From: Clostridiaceae bacterium
Lineage (GTDB): Bacteria; Bacillota; Clostridia; Acetivibrionales; DULL01
Reading direction: 5' to 3'
NCBI GenBank assembly: GCA_012840395.1
Contig: DULL01000021.1
Span: 1 to 41,503 of the forward strand
DNA: 41,503 nt
Positions 1 to 8,660 of the stretch are shown piece after piece. The notes under the pieces were generated by a model. That model had not been told where the DNA came from, made no database searches, and saw only the letters and a list, made by a program, of their open reading frames with translations. Position 1 is the stretch's first letter, and each line of letters starts with the position of its first letter. Made by a program: the position numbers and the translations under genes.

Positions 1-17
1 ACTCGCTTACGCTCGCC
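1..17 (-). repeat. R1 repeat, 3' tip only (cut by window edge)
   Basis: Read on the minus strand, the first bases end in GAGCGTAAGCGAGT, which resembles the GAGCGAAGCGAGTTT end shared by the full R1 copies at 4239, 17007 and 31303. Only the tip is inside the window, so the assignment rests on about 14 bases and could be chance. Confidence 0.35.
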
Positions 18-575
18 CTTGACATCCTCAGACATAGTAAATAAATGTAAAATATAGAAATTTAAAGAAAGGAGAATCTAACTTAGAAAAGCTGAAAAAT
101 TGTCTTGACAATGGGGGGCATTATAGCTAAATAGCTTAAGCCTCAAAATTTAGTTGTTTCCGGCAAAATAGAATCCAAGCATTTAGGTTCTGTAAAATTT
201 CCAGTTTATCATTGACAATGAGCCTCTGTGAACATGATTTGATGTCAGGGGCGATATGCATAACAACTTTGTGACATCGCCCTCATAAGGATATCATGTT
301 CACTTCTCATCGTAAATGATTCGCTTCGCTAAATTGTAAATTCTTAAGTTCCGCAATGCTCGAAAGTTTAAGTTCCGAATATAATTTAGTCAAGAAAAGG
401 GAATAAAAACAAATATTAAGGGATATTAAATAAATAATCTTTTAAATATAATTTATTATGTAGTAATTCAGAAGCGATAGTTGTTCGCTTAATTTAAGAG
501 TCCGATTATCATAATTATAATTAAAGTCTAGTCAATTAAAAATCTAATTTATCTGAAAGGAGAGGTAGGTATACA
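18..575. other. Gene-free left edge
   Basis: No open frame with coding character was found. The stretch holds the H2 hairpin element (208-320), a direct repeat TTAAGTTCCG at 344-353 and 368-377, and a small inverted repeat AAGCGA-N7-TCGCTT at 472-490. The last could be an operator for the downstream Gfo/Idh gene or a trace of an R1-type tip. CTTGACAATG-like strings recur at about 19, 102 and 210, which suggests decayed mobile-element ends. No clear sigma-A promoter was recognised. Confidence 0.4.
208..320. repeat. H2 hairpin element, copy 1
   Basis: A nested inverted repeat. The outer arms at 208-222 and 306-320 match in 13 of 15 positions. The middle arms GTGAACATGAT (228-238) and ATCATGTTCAC (293-303) pair perfectly. 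The inner arms GGGCGAT (249-255) and ATCGCCC (276-282) also pair perfectly. An alternative pairing GATGTCA (241-247) with TGACATC (272-278) would compete with the inner stem. It shares TTGACAAYGAGCCTCT and the same architecture with copy 2 at 41159-41295, while the middle and inner stems have different sequences but still pair. It could be a miniature transposon, an insertion-sequence end or a structured RNA. Confidence 0.6.
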
Positions 576-1604
576 ATGAGTGTAAGAATGGGTATTATTG
601 GAGCAGGAGTCTGGGCAAAGACACACTGCATAGCTTATCAGTTAGCTCCAAACGCTGAATTAGTTGCTATATGTGATATAATTCCTGAGAAGGCAAAATC
701 TCTTGCAGAAAAGTATGGCGCTAAAAGGGTGTATACAGACTATAAGGAAATGCTAAAAGACCCCGAAATAGATGCGGTCGCTGTTGTAACTCCGGATTAT
801 GCACACAAAGAACCTGTTTTAGATGCAGCTGCTGCAGGAAAGCATATTCTTGTTGAGAAGCCAATGGCTACATCTTTGGCAGATGCTATTGAAATGCATG
901 AAGCGGCAAAAAAATATGGTGTTATTCTCATGCCTGATTTTCATAACAGGTGGAACCCTTGCTTTGTAACAGCTAAAGAAAGTATAGCTGATGGTTCTTT
1001 AGGCGCTCCCAAATATATTTTTATTCGTCATAGTAATACAAAATATGTTCCATTTACTATGTTGAACTGGTCTGCAAAATCTTCTGTTTTATGGTTCCTT
1101 GGATCTCATGCATGTGATTTAGCCCGTTTTATTATGGAGTCTAATGTGAAAAGGGTTTATACTGTGTCAAGAAAGGGTGTTCTTCAAAAGGCTGGCATAG
1201 ATATCCCGGATTTCTTTATTTCTATTCTTGAATTTGAAAATGGTGGGGTAGCTACTATAGAAAACTCCTGGATTCTTCCAGATGTATTGCAAAGTGTTGG
1301 AGAATTCCGTGCTCAAATTGTATGTGAAAATGGAATTCATAATATTGAATTCAATACAAGTGATTCCTGTGTCACATATACAGAAAAACAAGGCCGCGGA
1401 CGTTCAAGAGATTTATATGCACAAAACGTTGTTTATGGCAAACTTAAAGGCTTTTGTTATGACAGTATACTCCACTTTTTGGATTGCGTTGAAAACGGCA
1501 CCGAATTAATATGTAACAGCATTGATGGTATAGAAAATACAAGAACACTTGAGGCTATGTCAAAATCCCTTGAGATTGGTGAACCTGTTGAAGTTGTCCG
1601 CTAA
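576..1604 (+). CDS. Gfo/Idh/MocA family NAD(P)-dependent oxidoreductase
   Basis: A 342-residue cytoplasmic dehydrogenase of the glucose-fructose oxidoreductase / inositol dehydrogenase family, which oxidises or reduces sugars and sugar derivatives with a bound nicotinamide cofactor. The N-terminal Rossmann fold has GIIGAGVWAKTH near residues 7-18. The family Lys is in VEKPMATS near residue 94, and a GSHACDLARF segment near residue 176 supplies the usual C-terminal Asp/His region. The length is normal. The ATG has AAAGGAG about ten bases upstream. It is followed in the same direction by a MATE transporter and a NagB-like protein, so a small carbohydrate or amino-sugar unit is likely. The substrate cannot be told from sequence. 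Confidence 0.88.
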   Translation: MSVRMGIIGAGVWAKTHCIAYQLAPNAELVAICDIIPEKAKSLAEKYGAKRVYTDYKEMLKDPEIDAVAVVTPDYAHKEPVLDAAAAGKHILVEKPMATSLADAIEMHEAAKKYGVILMPDFHNRWNPCFVTAKESIADGSLGAPKYIFIRHSNTKYVPFTMLNWSAKSSVLWFLGSHACDLARFIMESNVKRVYTVSRKGVLQKAGIDIPDFFISILEFENGGVATIENSWILPDVLQSVGEFRAQIVCENGIHNIEFNTSDSCVTYTEKQGRGRSRDLYAQNVVYGKLKGFCYDSILHFLDCVENGTELICNSIDGIENTRTLEAMSKSLEIGEPVEVVR

Positions 1605-1703
1605 GAAACCTGGAATACCAGAGTTAAGATCATAAAAGAACATAGTGCTTATGTAGATAACATCTAATTATTATATAAGCGATAAATAATATTGAGGCAA
1701 AAT

Positions 1704-3086
1704 ATGATTACATATTTTAATGCGCCGCCACCGAATCCCAGACTAAAAGAACTTATGCATGCCTTAATACCTGCAGTAATTGCTGATCAAATTGCGGCGA
1801 CTATGTTAGGTATTGTCAACTCTATTATGGCTTCAAATGTAAGCAGTGTTGCTATAGCAGGAGTGGGACAAGTTGATGCTTTTAACAATATTTTTGTGAT
1901 ATTTTTTAGTGCTTTAGCCGCTGGTGGGACTGTATTGGCGGCACAAGCTGCAGGCTGCAACAACCATGAATCTGTTAATCATATAGCGACTCAGTCTATG
2001 ACATTTGGTTTAGCAATTTCAACATTTGTTAGTTTGTTGATTTTTTGCTTAAGAGAACCAATACTTATGTTTTTATATAGTAGTGTTGATGAGTCTATAC
2101 ACAATGCTTCTATGGATTATTTTTTCTGGGCTTCATTATCTATACCATGCTCTTTTATTATCGCTCAAGGAGGAGGTTTATTCCGTGCTGTTAAGGATGC
2201 AAAAACTCCTATGCGTATTAGCATTCTAACAAATATTATAAACCTTCTTGCTGGCTATGTTTTAATTATAGGACTTCCAGGTAGAACAGGACTAGGAGCA
2301 TGGGGAGCAGGTATTACTATTTTCTTATCACGTTTTATAGGCGCATGTTGGACTATTTGGATAATTAGATTTAAAGGCGCAAGTGTAAAAATCATACCTA
2401 TAAAAAAATACCATCTTGACAAGTCAATTATACAAGATTGCATAAAAATTGGTGTTCCTGCTGCATGCGAAAATGGGCTATATTATTTGGGCAGGCTTGT
2501 AATACAGGTAATGGTATCAAAAATGGGTGCGCTTGCTATATCAGCTAATCAAATAGTCCTTTCTATTTATTCTATCATGACGCTGGTACCGAATTCTTAT
2601 GCCCTTGTTACTCAGACTATTGTGGGTAATTTTGCAGGCAAAGGTAACAAGAAAGAATGTGCAGCAGCTTCATACCATATTGGGAAAATTAGCCTTTATA
2701 CATGTCTTGCTACTTTATTATTTATCATGATATTTTCTAGGATTATTTGTCTTGCATATACCCGGGATGCAGAAATATTGAATCTTGCAAGCACAGCATT
2801 ACGAGTTTTCGCTACTTCACTTTTGTTTTGGGCACGAGCTGTGATACCAGGCTCTTCTTTACGAGCCATGGGTATTTCCTGGTATCCTATGGCAGTAAAT
2901 GCTTCAACTATGTGGGTGTTTCAGGTATTATTTATAGCGGTTATTGTCATACCACTTAACTGGGGAGTATGGGGTGTATGGCTTGGCTATGGGCTATCAA
3001 CTGCTGCACGTGCTGCCTTATACCTTTTATATGAGCAGAAAGGGAAATGGCTTTCTAATGTCAAAGAACAGTCTGGTAATATATAA
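1704..3086 (+). CDS. MATE family multidrug/metabolite exporter
   Basis: A polytopic inner-membrane antiporter of the multidrug and toxin extrusion family, with about twelve hydrophobic segments over 460 residues, the usual length. Segments rich in small residues near the N-terminus (ALAAGGTVLAAQAAG) and the internal duplication of six-helix halves fit MatE domains. A TTG at 1692 would add four residues, but the ATG at 1704 has TTGAGG seven bases upstream and is preferred. It lies 99 bp after the Gfo/Idh gene and is probably co-transcribed. Such proteins export cationic drugs, flavins or metabolites, often driven by Na+ or H+. The substrate here is unknown. Confidence 0.88.
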   Translation: MITYFNAPPPNPRLKELMHALIPAVIADQIAATMLGIVNSIMASNVSSVAIAGVGQVDAFNNIFVIFFSALAAGGTVLAAQAAGCNNHESVNHIATQSMTFGLAISTFVSLLIFCLREPILMFLYSSVDESIHNASMDYFFWASLSIPCSFIIAQGGGLFRAVKDAKTPMRISILTNIINLLAGYVLIIGLPGRTGLGAWGAGITIFLSRFIGACWTIWIIRFKGASVKIIPIKKYHLDKSIIQDCIKIGVPAACENGLYYLGRLVIQVMVSKMGALAISANQIVLSIYSIMTLVPNSYALVTQTIVGNFAGKGNKKECAAASYHIGKISLYTCLATLLFIMIFSRIICLAYTRDAEILNLASTALRVFATSLLFWARAVIPGSSLRAMGISWYPMAVNASTMWVFQVLFIAVIVIPLNWGVWGVWLGYGLSTAARAALYLLYEQKGKWLSNVKEQSGNI

Positions 3087-3214
3087 ATAGTGCGGAAGAC
3101 TTATCTTGTTATTTATATCGCTTATACCGCAATTTATATTTGTTTGTGTTCATTGTTTCAGAAAAATATTTGTGATAAGATGTTGATGAATATTAAGAAA
3201 GGAGATAAGTTGTC

Positions 3215-4156
3215 ATGAGTAGTGATTTCAATTTTATACCTGCCGATTTTTGTCCAATTAAGGACAGGGAACTTCTTGAGAGATTAGCTAAAATGACACC
3301 TGAAGAAATAGAGCAGCACCCCAATCCGGATGTAAAAATTAAAATTCTTCCCAACGCTGGCTCTGTGATGCTTGCAGAGCAGTTCATGGGAATAAAAGAA
3401 TCTTTTGAAAAAGATAAAAAGTTTTCTACAATCTTTGGAAATCCAAATCCCAATGATCACATGCCATTAGCTGAATTAATTAATGTAAACCGCATAAACT
3501 GCAAAAATTGTGTATTTATTACAATGGATGAATGGGCGGATCAGGATGGAAATATAGCCCCGATTACATATAAGTCTGGCTTTACATATTCATTCCTGAA
3601 GTATTTTATTAACAAAATTGATCCGGAACTTCGTCCATTACCTGAAAACATTTTATATCCTACAAACGAAAATATCAATTACTACTCTGACCTTATTGAT
3701 GAAAAGACAGACGGAGGAATTGATTTATTCGTTTCTGGTCCGGGATGGGCAGGACATATTGCTTTTATTGATCCTTGTCCTGAATATACTCAGGTGAACA
3801 GTATTGAGGAATATTTGCAGCAGCCTGCTAAAATAGTTACCTTACATCCATTAACTATTGTGCAGAATTCTCTTCATGGTGTTTTCGGATGTTCAGGTAA
3901 TATTGGAAATGTTCCTCCGAAAGCTGCAACTATAGGACCCAGGGATGTATTGCACGCTAAGAAAAGAATAGAAATTCATTCTATTAGCACAATGGGAACA
4001 TTTTCTTCATGGCAGAGAATGACTTCAAGGCTGATAACCCATGGGCCTGTTACACCTATGGTACCAGGATCTATTTATCAAGTACTGCCTTGTAGAATAT
4101 ATATTGATCCTAATATTGCAAAACCAATTGAGTGCTTAGAAACTGTAGGATATTAG
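3215..4156 (+). CDS. NagB-like sugar-phosphate isomerase family protein, catalytic Asp replaced
   Basis: A 313-residue protein of the glucosamine-6-phosphate deaminase / 6-phosphogluconolactonase fold. The FITMDEW segment near residue 107 matches the family MDEY motif, and SGPGWAGHIAFIDP near residue 175 matches the active-site loop usually written GxGxDGHIAFNEP. In that loop the Asp that acts as general base in NagB is Ala, and the later Glu is Asp, while the His is kept. It is also longer than typical NagB (about 240-270). It may therefore catalyse another reaction or bind a sugar phosphate without deamination. AAAGGAG precedes the ATG. Its partners are the oxidoreductase and MATE genes upstream. 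Confidence 0.75.
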   Translation: MSSDFNFIPADFCPIKDRELLERLAKMTPEEIEQHPNPDVKIKILPNAGSVMLAEQFMGIKESFEKDKKFSTIFGNPNPNDHMPLAELINVNRINCKNCVFITMDEWADQDGNIAPITYKSGFTYSFLKYFINKIDPELRPLPENILYPTNENINYYSDLIDEKTDGGIDLFVSGPGWAGHIAFIDPCPEYTQVNSIEEYLQQPAKIVTLHPLTIVQNSLHGVFGCSGNIGNVPPKAATIGPRDVLHAKKRIEIHSISTMGTFSSWQRMTSRLITHGPVTPMVPGSIYQVLPCRIYIDPNIAKPIECLETVGY

Positions 4157-4169
4157 GTTTACTATAGAA

Positions 4170-4209
4170 GCTGAGCTTTGATAAAAGTAGTTTGGATTTT
4201 TAGCTCAGC
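4170..4209 (+). terminator. Hairpin after the NagB-like gene
   Basis: GCTGAGCT (4170-4177) pairs with AGCTCAGC (4202-4209) just after the stop at 4156. The T-rich run lies inside the loop side rather than after the stem, so termination is possible but not certain. A second small stem GGCAG/CTGCC follows at 4211-4231. Confidence 0.4.
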
Positions 4210-4238
4210 CGGCAGATTCAGGCGACCTGCCTAATCAG

Positions 4239-4357
4239 GCGTCAAGAAGTCTCTCGCTTCTGTAAGCGGGAGCTGAATTGATGTAAATTATAATAACAAC
4301 CTTGTTCAGTTGGAGATTGCAAGACCTCCACTGAATCCCCGGGCAAGCGAGTTTAAC
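4239..4357 (+). repeat. R1 dispersed structured repeat, copy A
   Basis: A full-length member of a roughly 120-bp repeat. It starts CGTCAAGAAGTC, forms hairpin 1 (CTCTCGCTT with AAGCGGGAG), has a constant middle GAATTGATGTAAATTATAAT, and then forms hairpin 2 (TTCAGTTGGAG with CTCCACTGAA). It ends CAAGCGAGTTTAAC. The CAAGAAGTC-hairpin start resembles the right-end hairpins of IS200/IS605 elements, but no tnpA or tnpB is present. It lies between the NagB-like gene and mntP, in the direction of mntP. Confidence 0.75.
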
Positions 4358-4413
4358 GTCCGGTTAGGTTAACTGATTGGTAAAATTATTTCAGCTCATT
4401 TAGAAAAAAAGTT

Positions 4414-4488
4414 TATCCCCGCTTGTTAATGTGAGCATAAATCAGGAGGTTTCTCCAGTTGCATTTTTACAGGCATGGGGATATTTTT
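4414..4488 (+). promoter_or_regulatory. Structured leader upstream of mntP, four-way-junction-like
   Basis: A 7-bp closing stem TATCCCC (4414-4420) / GGGGATA (4477-4483) is followed by a U-run at 4484-4488. It encloses three small stems: GCTT/GAGC, GGAG/CTCC (4444-4455) and TGC/GCA. It sits about 90 bases before the mntP start, so it could act as an attenuator or metal-sensing leader. I do not see the conserved bases of the yybP-ykoY manganese riboswitch that often controls mntP, and tRNA signatures are missing. The function is inferred from position only. Confidence 0.4.
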
Positions 4489-4574
4489 ATTGTTGTAGAT
4501 GATAATATCTAATGATAAAATGGATGGGCAAGTATATTTATTTTATGGACAAGTTTTGTTTAGGAGGCACTGGA

Positions 4575-5195
4575 TTGAATTTTTTTACAGTACTGCTAAT
4601 GTCAGTTGGACTTGCTATGGATGCTTTTGCCGTGTCGGTAACGAACGGTATGTTAATAGCAGGTATTAAGTTTAAACATGCTTTTAAAATAGCTGCTTTT
4701 TTTGGATTTTTCCAGGCTGTTATGCCTATTGTTGGTTGGCTTGCAGGTATAAATTTCAGAAATTTCATAGGAATGTTTGATCACTGGGTCGCATTAATTT
4801 TACTTGGATTTATCGGTGGCAAGATGGTACGGGAATCTTTTGAAATGAAAAAAGAAAGTTGCCCTACTGAGGATCAGAAAAAACATGATATTGATAACAA
4901 GACACTATTAATGCTGGCAGTAGCCACCAGTATTGATGCACTTGCAGCTGGATTAAGTTTTGCCATATTAAGCACATCAATTATTGAAGCAAGTGTTTTG
5001 ATTGGTTTTACTACTTTTTTAATATGCTTTGCCGGGGTTCTTATAGGGAAAAAATGCAATATTTTATTAAAGAGTAGAGCAGAATTAACAGGGGGAATAA
5101 TCTTAATAATAATCGGGTTGGAGATTTTCGCGAAGGATACCGGAATTCTGTCGTCATTTTTATCATATTTAATTTTAAAAATCCAGGGATTATAG
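4575..5195 (+). CDS. mntP: Manganese efflux pump MntP (DUF204)
   Basis: An inner-membrane Mn(II) exporter of about 206 residues with six hydrophobic helices in two homologous halves. The signature acidic residues appear in GLAMDAFAVSVTNG near the N-terminus and in the mirrored SIDALAAGLSFA of the second half, as known for MntP. An upstream in-frame ATG at 4512 exists, but TAGGAGG at 4561-4567 lies seven bases before a TTG at 4575. Starting there gives the normal family N-terminus, so TTG is chosen. A structured leader and an R1 repeat lie upstream. DUF445 follows after 31 bp, probably in the same transcript. Confidence 0.88.
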   Translation: MNFFTVLLMSVGLAMDAFAVSVTNGMLIAGIKFKHAFKIAAFFGFFQAVMPIVGWLAGINFRNFIGMFDHWVALILLGFIGGKMVRESFEMKKESCPTEDQKKHDIDNKTLLMLAVATSIDALAAGLSFAILSTSIIEASVLIGFTTFLICFAGVLIGKKCNILLKSRAELTGGIILIIIGLEIFAKDTGILSSFLSYLILKIQGL

Positions 5196-5226
5196 AGCAG
5201 GTTCATTTTGAAATGAGGTTTTAGCA

Positions 5227-6696
5227 ATGAAATTTTTAGCGCCAATAATAGTCGGAGCTGTAATAGGATATATAACTAACTGGTTAGCAATAAAAATGTT
5301 GTTCAGACCTCATAAAGAGGTCAGGATATTTGGAATACGCCTGCCTTTTACCCCAGGGCTTATACCAAAGGAAAAGGACAGAATTGCCAAGAGCATAGGG
5401 GATGCTGTAGGAACTTATCTTTTGTCACCCGAAACATTTACCCTTGCTTTGCTTAATGATAGGATAAGCCAGCATATTGAATCATGGGTAAATAATATTC
5501 TGAGCAAACAAGATAATGGTGATAAATCCACCAAGACTATGCTGGAAGAAACTTTGGGCGTTAATGTGGATAGTCTGTTAGAAGAAATTGAACAGAGGTT
5601 GGCTTTATTTATATGCTCTCAGTTAAAAGAGAAAAAATTCAAAGACGGACTTATGAATTTTATAGAGTATAAAATCTATGATCAATACGGCTCTTATTTT
5701 TACAATGGAATTAAAGAAAAAGCTGAGGAAATACTGAATATATTCTTTACCTCGGGAGTTATTGAAATTGAGTTGTCAAAATCTTTGAATAATTTAATCA
5801 ATAAGTTGAGTACTGATACCCGGACCTTAGAGAAGGTCTTACCGGATAGCTTTTTAAATTCAGCCAGGGAGTTTATTTATGAACATGCCGGTGATATCAG
5901 GATTAGATTAAAAGAATTACTAGATAGCCCATCCATAAAGAGAAAACTTAGAAATTCCATTTCAGAGATAGCAGAACAAAATATAAATAAGCTGGTTGCC
6001 ATATTTATAACTCCAGATTCAATTGCTGATAAAGTAATTGGAGCCTTGATTAAATATGTTGAAACTCCTGAAAACGAAAAAAACATTGCGTCAATTATGT
6101 TGACTCTTATTGATAGATTTGTTAAAAGCAAAATATCGGATATTATTTCAGCAATATCCGATGAAAGGAAGGAGCAGACAGTATCCCATATTTCTGCTGA
6201 AGTGGTAAAATACTTATCTGACAGGAATAATCAAAGAACTCTGGTAAATTTGGTAGAAGAAAAGCTTATATACTTAAAGCCTGAAATCAAAAAAAGCATA
6301 CTTTCCTTTGTTGAAGATGAATATGAGGGTATTACCTCTTCACCTGATTTATGCGAGAAAATACTTCCTATTGTCCGAGATATTATCAGAGGCATTGTAA
6401 ATAAACCATTTTCTTTAATTATTGGTGCCATTGACGAAAAAACTGTAAGAAATATTACAAACTTTATAGAAGAAGTGTTTAAGTACTTTGTAAATACAAA
6501 AATGACAAACATAATAAGGCAGCTCAATCTATCTGAAATAGTGGAAAATCAGATTAAAGGATTTGATGCTGCCTATACTGAGGATATAATATTAGAAATA
6601 GCCAGCAGAGAACTAAAAGCAATAACGTGGCTTGGTGCACTTCTTGGAGGAATTATGGGTATTCTTATGCCTTTTTTTGAGATGCTGTATAATTAA
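5227..6696 (+). CDS. DUF445 family membrane-anchored protein (YheB-like)
   Basis: A 489-residue protein of the DUF445 family. It starts with a membrane helix and the highly typical stretch GYITNWLAIKMLFRPH, then LPFTPGLIPKEKDRIA. A long, mostly helical middle follows, and it ends with a second membrane helix (WLGALLGGIMGILMPFF). The layout of one helix at each end around a large helical domain fits the family. Bacillus YheB is the best-known member, and its role is not firmly known. It lies 31 bp after mntP in the same direction. Its last four bases overlap the convergent hydrolase gene, so the two mRNAs are antisense at their ends. Confidence 0.85.
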   Translation: MKFLAPIIVGAVIGYITNWLAIKMLFRPHKEVRIFGIRLPFTPGLIPKEKDRIAKSIGDAVGTYLLSPETFTLALLNDRISQHIESWVNNILSKQDNGDKSTKTMLEETLGVNVDSLLEEIEQRLALFICSQLKEKKFKDGLMNFIEYKIYDQYGSYFYNGIKEKAEEILNIFFTSGVIEIELSKSLNNLINKLSTDTRTLEKVLPDSFLNSAREFIYEHAGDIRIRLKELLDSPSIKRKLRNSISEIAEQNINKLVAIFITPDSIADKVIGALIKYVETPENEKNIASIMLTLIDRFVKSKISDIISAISDERKEQTVSHISAEVVKYLSDRNNQRTLVNLVEEKLIYLKPEIKKSILSFVEDEYEGITSSPDLCEKILPIVRDIIRGIVNKPFSLIIGAIDEKTVRNITNFIEEVFKYFVNTKMTNIIRQLNLSEIVENQIKGFDAAYTEDIILEIASRELKAITWLGALLGGIMGILMPFFEMLYN

Positions 6697-7367
6697 CCCT
6701 CAATTGGAAGTTCAAATATCTCATCTGGTTTTAACAGGATAACCTTTGTGTTGGTTTGACTTTCCACCTGGCTTTTAAATTTAGCGGGATCCTGGGAAAT
6801 TGCAGGGAATGTGTCATAATGCATAGGTATGACAAAATCAGGTTTAATCATTTTAACAGCTCTTACGGCATCTTCAGGTCCCATAGTATACAGACCTCCG
6901 ATAGGCAATAGAGCCAATGTAATTCCTTCATCGGCTAGCAGGCTCATATCAGTGGTCAGGGCTGTATCTCCTGCAAAATATACTTTTACATTTTCCGCTT
7001 CCACCACGAAGCCGCAAGCTATTCCACCGGGCACACCACTTCCGTGAACCGCTGCAACAAGTTTGACAGAACCAAATTCAGTCTTCTGGATTCCTCCTAT
7101 ATTCCCCGGAAAGAACTTAATGGGCTCTTTATCCAGCATTCTTGCCAGTTCAAATGTAGTATAAACTTTAGAATTATTTGATTTGGCAATCTTTACAGTA
7201 TCTCCGAGATGATCCCCATGGGCATGTGATACAAATATATGAGTAGCCTTTATTTCCTCAGGTTTTTTTGATGCCGAGGGATTGCCGGTAATGAAAGGGT
7301 CAAAAAGCAGGCTGTGCTGTCCTGTAACAATTAAAAAGGCAGAATGTCCTAAATACTGAATTCTCAT
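6693..7367 (-). CDS. UPF0173 metal-dependent hydrolase (metallo-beta-lactamase fold)
   Basis: A 224-residue cytoplasmic hydrolase of the UPF0173 group (YtkL-like). The zinc motif HAHGDH is near residue 48, a second ligand region FAGDTAL near residue 130, and a C-terminal MHYDTFP His near residue 182. The starting MRIQYLGHSAFLI is characteristic. The natural substrate of this group is not established. The ATG has GGAG upstream. Convergent with DUF445, overlapping by four bases. The upstream 240 bp hold no other gene. Confidence 0.88.
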   Translation of the reverse strand: MRIQYLGHSAFLIVTGQHSLLFDPFITGNPSASKKPEEIKATHIFVSHAHGDHLGDTVKIAKSNNSKVYTTFELARMLDKEPIKFFPGNIGGIQKTEFGSVKLVAAVHGSGVPGGIACGFVVEAENVKVYFAGDTALTTDMSLLADEGITLALLPIGGLYTMGPEDAVRAVKMIKPDFVIPMHYDTFPAISQDPAKFKSQVESQTNTKVILLKPDEIFELPIEG

Positions 7368-7608
7368 TTCACATCTCCATCCTTGTAATTTTCCATTATT
7401 TTCGGTATATACTTATATTTTTTATACTTTATTTTTTTAGTAACAGAATTAATTCTTTCAGTATTATTTTACCAAAAACAATAAGGTTGAGGAATAGAAT
7501 ATTAATTTCTCAATTCTATTTACTACAACTCACTGTTTCTATATAATTAAACATTGTAATTAACACATTGAAATATGGCATGATTAAGAAAAATGAGGAG
7601 GATTTGGC

Positions 7609-8073
7609 ATGGTGGAAAATCTTGTAATCAGAAAATTAGAAAAGGGGGAAGAATTTCCTTATGATTTGCTTCTCCTGGCAGACCCGTCAATGGAAGCCAT
7701 AGAGGATTATATACACAGAGGTGACTGTTACATTGCTTTATTGGATAATAAGGTAGTTGGAGAATATGTTTTAATAAAGACAAGGCCTTTTACAATAGAA
7801 CTTGTAAATATTGCAGTGGACGAGAAATATCAGGGCAAGGGTATAGGAAAGGCTCTGGTTATGGATGCTATTAATAGAGCCAGAGAAAGCAAGGCAAAAG
7901 TTATTGAGGTTGGTACCGGAAATTGCAGTGCTTATCAGCATCTGCTCTATCAAAAATGCGGTTTCCGCATGACCTGGATAGATATAGATTTCTTTAAGAA
8001 GCATTATGATGAAGAAATATATGAAAACGGTGTAAGATGCATTGATATGATTAGAATGAGTATGGATTTATAG
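7609..8073 (+). CDS. GNAT family N-acetyltransferase
   Basis: A 154-residue acetyl-CoA-dependent acetyltransferase. The cofactor-binding motif A is visible as VDEKYQGKGIGKALV near residue 70, preceded by a strand ELVNIAVD and followed by a Cys/Tyr-containing KCGFRMTWIDIDFF segment typical of GNAT motif B. AGGAGG lies nine bases before the ATG. It is monocistronic, since a strong bidirectional hairpin follows its stop. The acceptor (small molecule, antibiotic or protein) cannot be told. Confidence 0.82.
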   Translation: MVENLVIRKLEKGEEFPYDLLLLADPSMEAIEDYIHRGDCYIALLDNKVVGEYVLIKTRPFTIELVNIAVDEKYQGKGIGKALVMDAINRARESKAKVIEVGTGNCSAYQHLLYQKCGFRMTWIDIDFFKKHYDEEIYENGVRCIDMIRMSMDL

Positions 8074-8083
8074 AGAAACAAAT

Positions 8084-8126
8084 AATAACGGCAGCATATT
8101 AAAAATATCCTGCCGTTATTAATATT
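8084..8126. terminator. Bidirectional terminator between GNAT and ferredoxin genes
   Basis: AATAACGGCAG (8084-8094) pairs perfectly with CTGCCGTTATT (8110-8120), followed on the plus strand by AATATTTTT. It lies between two convergent genes and can serve both. Confidence 0.8.
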
Positions 8127-8165
8127 TTTGCATAACTGATATTTTCCTGTACATGGTATTAAGTA

Positions 8166-8354
8166 CTATTCCACAGTAATTACTGACACAGGGCAGCTCT
8201 CTGCTGCTTCCTTTGCAGAATCTTCCACTTCTGCAGGAACTTCGTCAACATATACTTCTGCAAGGCCGTCATCAGCCATTCTGAATACTTCCGGGCAAGT
8301 GCTGGCACAAAGTCCGCAGGAAATACAACCATCTCTATCAATTGAAGCTTTCAT
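8166..8354 (-). CDS. Single-cluster [4Fe-4S] ferredoxin
   Basis: A 62-residue electron carrier. Cys10, Cys13 and Cys16 (CISCGLC) plus Cys54 (ESCPVS) are arranged as in monocluster ferredoxins of Thermotoga and clostridia, where they bind one [4Fe-4S] cluster. Cys20 is also present, but the partner Cys that forms a disulfide in the Thermotoga protein is not, so Cys20 is free. The surface is very acidic, as expected for a low-potential electron donor. A ribosome site TGGAGG precedes the ATG. It is monocistronic. Its redox partner is not evident here. Confidence 0.9.
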   Translation of the reverse strand: MKASIDRDGCISCGLCASTCPEVFRMADDGLAEVYVDEVPAEVEDSAKEAAESCPVSVITVE

Positions 8355-8660
8355 AACTATACCTCCATAAGTTATTTATAGGACTATAATTTTATCATAA
8401 GACAATCATAATATAATAATATATTATATCTCGTATAATCTCAATTATCCAGATAGTATCACATGAAAGTTTCTTTGCTGACAATATATATAAAAATAAT
8501 TAGAATTAATTAAAAAGAATTAGTAAACAACTAATTTAGTAATATATAAAAATAATGTAATCAGTTATAATAGAAATATCGACTTTTTTTAATTTAAGTA
8601 TTTATTTTCATTAGTGGAAATGAGTATTATTATGAATATTTACTAGAATGGAGAGAAATT
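8355..8660. other. AT-rich divergent intergenic region
   Basis: The 306 bp between the divergent ferredoxin and GIY-YIG genes is extremely AT-rich. A TATAAT at 8566-8571 could be the -10 element of the GIY-YIG promoter, but no good -35 is seen 17 bases upstream. No small gene, repeat or hairpin of note was found. Confidence 0.4.

Noticed and set aside
4414-4483. Possible tRNA (7-bp acceptor-like stem with three arms)
   Set aside because: No TTCRA loop, wrong arm sizes and no anticodon arm of five pairs.
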